From positions 16,794,501 to 16,858,500 of the forward strand of contig JAUCBN010000029.1 of the NCBI GenBank assembly GCA_035048815.1: DNA of 64,000 nt. Reading direction: 5' to 3'. Under the pieces are notes generated by a model. That model ran no database searches. It saw nothing but the letters and a program-made list of their open reading frames with translations, and was not told the origin of the DNA. Source of the DNA: Abelmoschus esculentus. Taxonomy: Eukaryota; Streptophyta; Magnoliopsida; Malvales; Malvaceae. Positions 13,601-21,878 of this stretch are shown in pieces. The first letter of the stretch is position 1. Every line of letters begins with the position of its first letter. Position numbers and translations under genes: made by a program.

Positions 13601-14046
13601 AATTAGTCTAACGATACGAGACAGTAGGTCCTTAAACAAGACTAAACGTTCGAATCTTGAGAAAACTCGATATTCAGCTCATTGACCGACGAATCGTAAA
13701 GAAAGAAAACTAGGTTGGGAAAGTCACCTCCATGTTAAACCTTTACAAAACTTGATTCAGACCAATCGATCAATGAGTCGGATACCGATAGTAAACCAAA
13801 CATACATTACAAAATCATGACCCTGTTGTTTTGCAGGTACTTGCAAGGTTATGACCATGACATTACCTTTCTAACCATCAAGGTTTGGCACATTCTATCA
13901 GCATCTGTCTAACAATGGTATAAGAAATATTTGAGAATTTAAGCTGGTTGTTGACTGTGCAGGGTGCAGGGCATACAGTCCCAGAATACAAGCCATTGGA
14001 AGCATTAAACTTTTACAGGCGATGGTTGGATGGGAAACCTATTTGA
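10638..14046 (+). CDS. Serine carboxypeptidase-like protein (family S10), SCPL20-type
   Basis: A secreted or vacuolar serine carboxypeptidase that removes C-terminal residues from peptides. Fourteen exons join in phase to 490 residues: 10638-10771, 10896-11032, 11670-11746, 11833-11955, 12038-12140, 12221-12258, 12323-12424, 12516-12593, 12693-12941, 13031-13096, 13228-13349, 13434-13547, 13837-13882 and 13963-14046. A hydrophobic signal peptide covers about residues 4-21. Substrate-site motif WLNGGPGCSSFDG is present. The catalytic Ser is in GESYAG (about residue 176), Asp in SGDHDMCVPYTG (about 412-414) and His in GAGHTVPEYKP (about 467), so the triad is complete. Paired Cys typical of the family are present. 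Resemblance is closest to the plant SCPL20/SCPL21 clade; the acyltransferase clades of SCPL proteins look different. It appears intact. Confidence 0.93.
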
Positions 14047-14799
14047 AAGTGAATGGATGATACCATTTCTTGGTCAACAGAAACCAGAATCTGCCTTCCA
14101 TTTTTATCTTTGGTCTTTTTTTTGTTACAATAAAGAAATAATTAATAACATCATTGGGCTTTTACTTTATGTAACTCCTAAACTCAAATTAGAAAAATAT
14201 AAAATTCAGAGAGTTACAATTATTTTTTTTCTTAAGTAGCAGAGATTTAGTTTTAAATATTTATAAATCATAATTATTATTTAATAATTATAACTATTAT
14301 AAAATATCATAATTATTTATAAAACTTAATCGTTAAAACATATTTTAATTATTTAATAAAAGTATTTAAATTAAAATTTTAAAAATACATGTAAAAACAT
14401 AAACTCAAAATATAATATCCAAAAATCTGATTATATAAATGTTCTAAAACATAAAATAATAATATAAAAATTTAAATAGGGCAGTTCATTCCGATAATGA
14501 ATTGCTCGAGTAAAATATTAGATGTTTTAAGTATCGAGTTGTTAAAAAAAAATTGAGTATAAGCTATAGATTTTAATGTGTCTTTAATGTACAAGAGACA
14601 ATAAAATAAAATATTTTTTAATAATTTTTTTTAAATACAATAAATCTTAATTATGATAAAATGATGTTCGATGTAAACTCAACACTCAACTAAAAATATA
14701 AAAAAGAAATCACAATAGTGAAAATTTCCTCACCTTTTTCAAATATTAAAACGAACAACAAAATGATTGACGGAGAATTCATGTTTAATAACAATTTAA

Positions 14800-15773
14800 T
14801 GTTACAACAAAACAAAGTAAGTTATTAATATGTTAAACACAATTTCTGTAAACGAAATTGAAAATAAAACATATATATATTAAAAATGTTAAGATCACAG
14901 AAACCAAAATAAATGAGATATGATTCTGAAACTTTAACCGAGGGCTGTGCTATCACAGTGTCCTTAAAACAGATTCGTCCCCTCCCGGTGCTGGAGTTAC
15001 TATGGAACGTCTGTCTCCCAGGATACAACGGTAGAATACAATAAGGAGAGCAACGCTACCTTACTGCAACGACGAACTTTTATAGAAGCAGAACACTATT
15101 TAGCTAGAGGATGTTTGTGTTTTTCAGTGTATTGAGATAGGTGCAAGAGGGTTCCTTTTATAGTGTTCAGGCAGGGGACATGTTTAATTACAGAATTAAT
15201 CTGTAATTACAATTCCTTGAAGAGTTACAACTCCCTGAATTCAAAATGGTTTTTAACAGAGAATTAATCCAAATAAATTGGAGGTTACAACCAGCTGAAG
15301 GGTCTGCAACTCCATAAAAGGTGGTTTAATTCTATAATATCTGTTGAAAAAAAAATTAAAGCCAGAAAAGAAAAAATCTATAATTTTAGAACTCCAACAG
15401 CCCCAAAGCCAAAGGTCCATTTTTTGACTTTCATAATAGTTAATCAATACTAGCCCAAATTAGCTAGGCACACCCATGCTTATTTCCAATAACAACATGA
15501 AGAGTTTTTATATATAAAGCTTTCTAAATCAATATTCCCAACAAATGTGGGACATTCTACTTTTCATACCTTTCATTTTATTTTTCAACATCATGGGTGT
15601 CACATTGAGCAACAATTTCTCATTCACCCATTGAACATTTTGAGCTTATAAATATATAATTTCATCTACTATTATAGTAGATTAATCATCCACTTAGTCC
15701 CAATTAATTTGACTAATGGGAACCACCTAAATTTAATCTTCAAAATGTTCATTTCCATACCATTCTTCCAACA
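14800..15773 (-). mobile_element. Solo LTR of an LTR retrotransposon, 5-bp TSD TTTAA
   Basis: The element starts TGTTACAAC and ends CTTCCAACA on the plus strand (TG...CA ends) and is flanked on both sides by TTTAA. On the minus strand a TATA-like CTATAAAAGG at 15154-15163 lies in the expected place between a U3-like AT-rich part and a downstream R/U5-like part, which gives the orientation. The paralogous block at 16551-16590 reads AACAATTTAACACTTAAATA, that is, the same locus with one TTTAA and no insert. No internal retrotransposon domain is present, hence a solo LTR left by recombination between two LTRs. Superfamily is not determined. Confidence 0.85.
15154..15163 (-). promoter_or_regulatory. 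TATA-like box of the solo LTR
   Basis: CTATAAAAGG on the minus strand inside the solo LTR, followed by a transcribed-leader-like stretch. It would drive transcription leftward. Whether it is active is unknown. Confidence 0.5.
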
Positions 15774-16284
15774 TTTAACACCTAAATAAAAAGCATTAAA
15801 TTACAATCAAACTTTGATTATTTTTCTTAAACAAAAGATTGCTTTATAATTTCATTTAAATATAATAATATACAACGCGACACATTTTTAGATCTAACAG
15901 AGTAGATGATACAATTTTATTTTGAAAGATGATAAAAAAAATTTAAAAAAAAATTCGCAAAAGACAGTCGGGCACGGTTCAGTTGAGAATGACAGGAGTT
16001 TGTGATTAAACTTTAAAATATTATAATTTATGTCTGATTTTAAATTTTAAAAACTGGATCGAATATTAAATATGATAAAACGAAACATATTTTTTAAAGG
16101 TTTCGTCCCTTATGATCTTCAGAAGAATAATATTCGATGAATCATTTCAAGCAATAATTTGAAAGATTTATACACTAATGCACACTTTATTTCAAATTGG
16201 ATCGACTATTGTAGACTTTATTTATGGTGGATATTCATATATTAAATAATATTTATACACTAATGCACACATATTCAAGGGGAG

Positions 16285-16450
16285 TGTTATGAATATCTTT
16301 ATTTATGGTGGATATTCATATATTAAATAATATGTTATTTAATTTATTATTAAAGTTTAATTCCCATTAGAATTAGGAATTTCATCTTATGCATGTAAAT
16401 ATAGTCTTTCGGAGAAAACATTGTATACTCTATTATGAGAATATAATACA
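16285..16450 (+). mobile_element. Truncated copia-type LTR (copy 1)
   Basis: A polypurine-tract-like CAAGGGGAG ends directly before TGTTATGAATATC, the usual junction of a Ty1-copia internal region and its 3' LTR. The LTR is cut off at the border with the second duplicated block, after GAGAATATAATACAA. The word GGTGGATATTCATATATTAA occurs both before the polypurine tract and inside the LTR. Confidence 0.6.
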
Positions 16451-17026
16451 ATCATCAACTAAAAATATAAAAAAAAAATCAGCATAATAAAAATTTCCTC
16501 ACTTTTTCCAAATATTAAAACGAACAACAAAATGATTGACAAAATGATTGACGGAGAATTCATATTTAATAACAATTTAACACTTAAATAAAAAGCATTA
16601 AATTACAATCAAACTTTGATTATTTTTCTTAAACAAAAGATTGCTTTATAATTTCATTTAAATATAATAATATACGACGCGACACATTTTTAGATCTAAC
16701 AGAGTAGATGATACAATTTTATTTTGAGAATGACAGGAGTTTGTGATTAAACTTTAAAATATTATAATTTATGTCTGATTTTAAATTTTAAAAACTGGAT
16801 CGAATATTAAATATGATAAAACGAAACATATTTTTTTAAAGGTTTCGTCCCTTATGATCTTCAGAAGAATAATATTCGATGAATCATTTCAAGCAATAAT
16901 TTGGAAGATTTATACATTAATGCACACTTTATTTCAAATTGGATCGACTATTGTAGACTTTATTTATGGTGGATATTCATATATTAAATAATATTTATAC
17001 ACTAATGCACACATATTCAAGGGGAG

Positions 17027-17260
17027 TGTTATGAATATCTTTATTTATGGTGGATATTCATATATTAAATAATATTTTATTTAATTTATTATTAGAGTTT
17101 AATTCCCATTAGAATTAAGAATTTCATCTTATGCCTGTAAATGTAGTCTTTCGGAGAAAACATTGTATACTCTATTATGAGAATATAATACAAGTCTCTC
17201 TCTGTTGCCTCGTATCTTTATTCATCTATTTTGTTCTTATTCTTTACTTTATTCACAACA
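17027..17260 (+). mobile_element. Copia-type LTR (copy 2, fuller)
   Basis: It begins TGTTATGAATATC after CAAGGGGAG and can be followed to ATTCACAACA, about 234 bp with TG...CA ends. It contains TTTCGGAGAAAACATTGTAT and a downstream CTCTCTCTGTTGCC stretch typical of short copia LTRs. A 113-codon open frame runs through it (17131-17472); it is low-complexity, AT-driven and not considered a gene. Confidence 0.55.
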
Positions 17261-17343
17261 TAGATTATATTTTTTTCAACAACTTTGAACATTTTATTAG
17301 CATCTTGCATTCTATCTCGGATAATACAAGTTATCATATATAT

Positions 17344-17597
17344 AACAATAAATCAAAGAAAATCCAAAAAAATCTTATAATTCCCGCTAAATTTAATTTT
17401 CCTTTTTATTCAACAAACATTAATATTATTCCATCCAAGGCCAAATTGAATATTATATATACATTAGAATAACAGTAAATCAAAGAAAATCCAAAAAAAT
17501 CTTATAATTCCCGCTAAATTTGATTTTCCTTTTTATTCAACAAACATTAATATTATTCCATCCAAGGCCAAATTGAATATTATATATACATTAGAGT
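17344..17597. repeat. 127-bp tandem repeat, two copies, upstream of peptide gene
   Basis: The unit beginning AACA(A/G)TAAATCAAAGAAAA and ending ATATTATATATACATTAGA occurs at 17344-17470 and again at 17471-17597 with only a few substitutions. A third, diverged partial copy lies at about 19437-19500. The last copy ends just before the presumed start of the small cysteine-rich peptide transcript, and its TATATATAC word could act as a TATA box. Confidence 0.85.
17581..17590 (+). promoter_or_regulatory. Possible TATA box of the cysteine-rich peptide gene
   Basis: TATATATACA lies about 85-90 bp before the ATG at 17674, a spacing that leaves room for a short 5' leader. The same word occurs in the first repeat copy 127 bp upstream, so transcription could start from either. 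This rests on position and sequence only. Confidence 0.3.
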
Positions 17598-17673
17598 TAC
17601 GTAAATTCTCACAAACATATTAACTTCATATTATTTTCTTCAAATCCGCCACGTAGTAATAAGATTATCAAAG

Positions 17674-17982
17674 ATGGCAAAATTTTCATTGACTTGCGTT
17701 ATTTTTATTGTTATCTTCGTCTTTGCAACTCGTTAGTTTCTTTACATGTTCTACTCTTCTTTTTCTTTACTTAATTTTTAATTTATTAGTGTAATCTAAT
17801 ACAAATAAATTCTGATTGTAGGTTCAGCGACGATGGTAGAGTCACGGGAACTTATCGCCGATCTTGGCTGCAAATCCGACGAAGACTGTCAAAGTATATG
17901 CGCTGGGGTAGAATGCGGCATTTTTAAATGTGATATTGCTACAGGCCGATGTGCATGTTGTGCATCATTTCCATTATCTTAA
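17674..17982 (+). CDS. Small secreted 8-cysteine peptide (defensin-like type), two exons
   Basis: Exon 1 (17674-17731) encodes a signal peptide, MAKFSLTCVIFIVIFVFAT, and ends at a GTTAGT donor. Exon 2 (17822-17982) follows TTGTAG and encodes the rest, for 72 residues in all. The split of signal peptide and mature part by one short intron is the usual arrangement for plant cysteine-rich secreted peptides. The mature part holds eight cysteines spaced C-x5-C-x3-C-x4-C-x4-C-x6-C-x1-C-C. After the signal peptide come MVESRELIADLG and then the cysteine core. It does not carry the full CSalpha-beta defensin signature that I would expect, so defensin-like is a loose label; roles in defence or signalling are only possible. 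The gene sits among LTR remnants and tandem repeats, and a duplicated neighbouring locus lacks it. Stop is TAA at 17980. Confidence 0.75.
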
Positions 17983-18522
17983 ACTCTAATCGTTTTCAAA
18001 TAATAATTGCAACAAACTACTTGCAATGCATATAATAATAATAATAAGTACTTTTCTTAATAATTTTTTTCTCGTTTTCATTTTACTCTTTACGCAACTT
18101 GTTTTTTTCTTTTCTATCTGATTGTTTTTCAATTAATATGTGAGATTATAAAAAATAGTTAAAATATTAAAATGTCGAAGAACGAAACCACAGACATTTA
18201 AGCAAGAAATAAATATTTAAACACTCGAGAATGAAATTTGAGTAAAGATTTAATATATGTTTAATGATTAAAAATAAGGGTAAATTATTTCAGTGACCGC
18301 CCAATTAATTGGGGATGTTGAAGTTATCTCTTGAATAACAACTTCAACTATTTCTTGAATTTACAATATGGCGTTGCATGGCTATATAAAGAGAGCTGCA
18401 TGTTGTTGAAGAAGCTGATAACAGCTTAGGAAATGGATCGAATATTATAATTCATATCCGATTTAAAATTTTAGAAATTAGATCGAATATTAAACTTTGA
18501 AATATTATGGTTTCATTTGCAG

Positions 18523-18795
18523 GGATGTTTAGGAACTGGATAAACATGTTGCACAGTACCAAAAGCCAATTGCCAAGCTTATTCCCATGATGCTTCAGAT
18601 GACATGACATCATAAAGCTACGCAACTGTTTTCATTTGCAGCAGATGATTCACCGAGAAATTCTGACCTTAACTGCATCAGCAACCTGCCTAGATAATTC
18701 AGACCTTCACCTTCCCGGCCACCACCCCAGAAAAGATCTTGAGGCGATGCTTCAACTAGAACCGACCCGGCGCTCGACAGCAACATGGAAGTCAA
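18523..18795 (-). pseudogene. NADAR-domain gene fragment (C-terminal exon plus 3' part)
   Basis: On the minus strand 18795-18610 encodes VLVEASPQDLFWGGGREGEG followed by LNYLGRLLMQLRSEFLGE and a short tail to a stop. This matches the C-terminal part of the NADAR (YbiA-like, COG3236) domain, which in plants is fused to the PYRR riboflavin-pathway reductase. Nothing upstream continues the domain: the minus-strand sequence before about 18795 is non-coding. The sequence after the stop looks like 3' untranslated DNA. It is therefore a captured or left-over last-exon fragment rather than a working gene. The domain call is from memory of the family motif. Confidence 0.6.
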
Positions 18796-19379
18796 GTGAG
18801 GATATATAGAGAACTTGCATTCTCGTGACCAGAAACGGAGTTAGGATTTGGAGTTGAGAGAACAAAACATAAATGTTTCGAAGTAGGACAAATTCATAAG
18901 AAAACAATTTTTAAAAGAACTTAAATAAAAGGATAAAATAAGAAACAAAATTCGAGGATAAGAGGGTCATTGCCCCGTTTAATCCCTTAATAACTCCGTC
19001 CCTACCCATGCCTTATACATAACATCAATCTTCACACTTTCCCAATCCGATCTTACCTGCATTGTATTGTATATCAGGGTTTCACCAACATGTATGGTCA
19101 GAATGTTATAATTTTTTCAGGTTTTGGGAGGATTCTTAAAGATCATATCTCTATGTTTATGTTTCAAAAACGTGTGGACAAGGTACTTGAACGAAAATGA
19201 AGAGTCCGAGTAACATAATTAAGAGTTGGACATACATGCAACCTTAACCCTATTAACCATTGTCATTGCTCGATCAACGATCCTATTTTAAAAAAAAACT
19301 GACGACCCTTTTAATCGTAAAGGCAGCATATTAAACTACTCAATAGGTTAGGCAGAAGACGGATCATAGACGGATCAAC

Positions 19380-19830
19380 AATTTTGAACATTTTATATAA
19401 TGCGTTCTATTTCGTATAACACAAGTTATCATATATAACAATAAATCAAAGAAAATCCTAAAAAATCTTATAATTCTTGCTAAATTTTATTTTTTTTTTA
19501 TTCATCAATCATGTGTAAGTAGCGTTCTTCCTTTAAAATTAGCAAAAAAAATATTAAAAAAAGAAGAACGCCACCTGCATGTGGTGTCCTCCCCTAAGTC
19601 GTCATGTGCAGATGACGTTCTCATGCATACACTGTAGCTTTTAGTCTAGATATCGAAATAAACTTTAAGTTTTCTATTTTCACAAATAAAAACTCTAAAT
19701 ATCCCAAAAATCTAAACCTTCCAAACAAAACCATAGATATTTAAGTAAGTAATAAATATTTAATCACTCGAGAATGAAATTCGAACAAAGATTCAATATG
19801 TGCTTAATAATTAAAAAGATAATGATAACA
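19380..19830 (+). repeat. Second copy of the peptide-gene flanks, lacking the gene
   Basis: 19380-19500 matches 17278-17400 (for example ACAAGTTATCATATAT and AACAATAAATCAAAGAAAAT), and 19727-19820 matches 18188-18280 (for example TAAATATTTAA and CACTCGAGAATGAAATT). The material between these flanks here is an unrelated stretch of about 200 bp with AAGAACGCCACCTGCATGTG. So the region around the 8-cysteine peptide gene was duplicated and the second copy has lost or never had the coding part. Confidence 0.6.
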
Positions 19831-21878
19831 ACTAATATATATGAAACTTAACATGTCAAACTATCAAAAATAACAAATTAATATTATTTATTTTTATTAT
19901 GACACCGATTCGTTCTAGCATATCGGAATAGCTCATCCGGTTGGCCCAACTGCCAACCTAAACGGATTGGCTCTAGCTGAATGTATCCCCTACCATTGTC
20001 GAAGTATGCTTATGCGCAGGCGGCGGTACGTTCGGCAACTTTCGATCGTAGTAATTGACTGGGTTGTTAGGGATCTTCGTTTCTGGCGATGAGGACGTAA
20101 TATCCCGATCCCAATTTGTTATATTCGGGTCATTCAAAAATCGATTTATCAAAATTTCTTTAAAGACATGTGTTCTGAAATCTTTATAATTGTCATATTT
20201 CAAAAATCCACTTAAATCAAATTAAAATAAAGTGTTTATAAACAGGAGCTTCATTTTGAAATACGTCATCATCCGACTCAAAATAAAATCCAAAATAAAG
20301 ATATAGACTCGATTTGTGGTAAGGTCCTAAGAATACAATAAGCCAAAACTAAAGATCAGGTATTGTACTCTTTCACAGTTGTGATACTAGGAAGTCTTCC
20401 TCGATGTGATCCTCCAAAGCTACTTGTCCCTTACGCAGCGAAAAAACCATAATTTCGCACGTCGAGCTAACAAAGCTGAGTGTTACATTTTCTACTCTAC
20501 TGCAAAACATGAATATCATAAAACAAGCATGCATGATAAGATGGTCAAGAGTACAGATAAAGACTTTTAATCTAAGGTTCATCTCCTAGTCTACCTTAGC
20601 TAGAGTTTTCAATTTAATTATCTCAAGACAATGTTAGAAGATCAAGTGTCATACCAGACTTACCTACTTAGTATTACACAGCCCACCGAGTTAAGTATCT
20701 TACTCGAAATTATAAATTTGACTGAATCCCCTAAAATTATATTTATTTTATTTTTCATGGAATTAATAAACATATAACTCATATATCAAATTGTGTACTT
20801 TGTATCGTAAAGAATTGTTTGGCCTAGTGGTAAACCCTAAGGGTACTCAACGAGTTGAGCAGTTCGTGTGTTCGAGAGAACTCTATTCAGTCAAAACTCA
20901 ATAAATACTCGATTTGATACCTTAACAAGTTAAATTGAGCAAAGTCTAACTCAACTCGATAAGTTCGCGAGTAGCTCATTAATGTTTTAAAATATTTTTT
21001 AATAATTACTTTAAAATAGTTTCATTTAAAAAATAAATTCAAATAATAATTATTAATATGTAAATTATTAATTTAATTTTAATATTCTAGTTTGGTGTAT
21101 TTATGGGATATTACTTTTAAATTTAGACTTTAAAATATTTATACACTATTTTTTGATATTTTTGATTAAATTTGTTAATTTAAGTTAATATTAAGCCTTA
21201 TGTGGTATTATTAAATTTTACTTTTAGTTAAAAATAAAGTAAGTTTTTTAATGAGCTTAACGAGCAACAAGATGAGCTTAACGAGCAACGAGTCGAGTTG
21301 AGCAACAAAATATTTTAACGAACACGAGTTGAGCACAATTTTAACGAGCTTAACGAACAACAATTCGAGTCGAACAATAAAATTTTTTAACGAATACAAA
21401 TCAAACAATGCCAACTTGTGATCGTCTCGCTCGATAAGTACCCCATAAACCCATTCACTCAACGCAAGGGATTGCAAGTTTAATAAATTAAATAAAAATA
21501 ATTGAAATCCTCCTATAAGCTAAATTAAATAATTAAAATATTTTAATAAAATAAAATTAAAAATAAATTAAAAAATCTATACATAATAAAAATTAAATGT
21601 ATAATTATTCATTTATTTTTAATTGTCATGGGATCATTTCATTTTAATAACGGGTAACTATATTAAAATTATTTAATAATTAAATAATATATTTATCACT
21701 ATCTTTATAATTTTTAATGCAGTTTATCCTTTTATAAATAAATTACGAAATAAATAAGTATTAGTAAAACTGCAGTATTATAATCATAGTAAAGAAATGA
21801 ATAGGCATTATAGAGCAAGACAGAGAACAACCCTTTGGCGGATACCATTGCGAGATATATGCAGAGAGAAGAACCCAA
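19831..21878. other. Intergenic DNA before the isomerase gene, probable retroelement debris
   Basis: No gene was recognised. 19930-20640 is less AT-rich than its surroundings and has the look of a decayed LTR-retroelement terminal region, but no TG...CA ends or coding domains were found. 20900-21420 repeats AGTTGAG and AACGAG-type words (AACGAGCAAC, GAGCTTAACGA) common in other repeats of this window. 21480-21780 is simple AT-rich sequence. Confidence 0.35.
20820..20880 (+). repeat. Possible tRNA-derived SINE head
   Basis: TGGCCTAGTGG fits the RNA polymerase III A box (TRGYNNARNNG) completely. About 50 nt downstream TGTTCGAGAGA partly fits a B box. This is the usual head of a plant SINE. No A-rich tail or target duplication was found, and no cloverleaf of a true tRNA can be drawn. 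Confidence 0.3.

Larger units (their letters stand above)
14690..17260. repeat. Tandemly duplicated block with copia-type LTR remnants
   Basis: Two copies lie head to tail. Copy 1 is 14690-14799 plus 15774-about 16453; copy 2 is about 16457-17190. Shared landmarks include CGAACAACAAAATGATTGAC, GACGGAGAATTCAT, ATAATATAC(A/G)ACGCGACAC, GTAGATGATACAATTTTATT and TTTCGGAGAAAACATTGTAT. Copy 1 is split by a 974-bp solo LTR. Copy 2 lacks about 60 bp that follow GATACAATTTTATTTTGA in copy 1, and has an extra tandem AAAATGATTGAC. Identity is high by eye, so the duplication is probably not ancient. Copy 2 continues to 17260 as the rest of an LTR that is truncated in copy 1. Confidence 0.8.

Noticed and set aside
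17131..17472. 113-codon open frame on the plus strand
   Set aside because: It runs through the copia LTR and the tandem repeat, is low-complexity and Ile/Asn/Phe-rich, and matches no family.
19973..20203. 76-codon minus-strand frame
   Set aside because: Charged low-information sequence in probable retroelement debris with no family resemblance.
20814..20890. tRNA gene
   Set aside because: A and partial B boxes are present, but no acceptor, anticodon or T-arm cloverleaf can be drawn; kept only as a possible SINE head.
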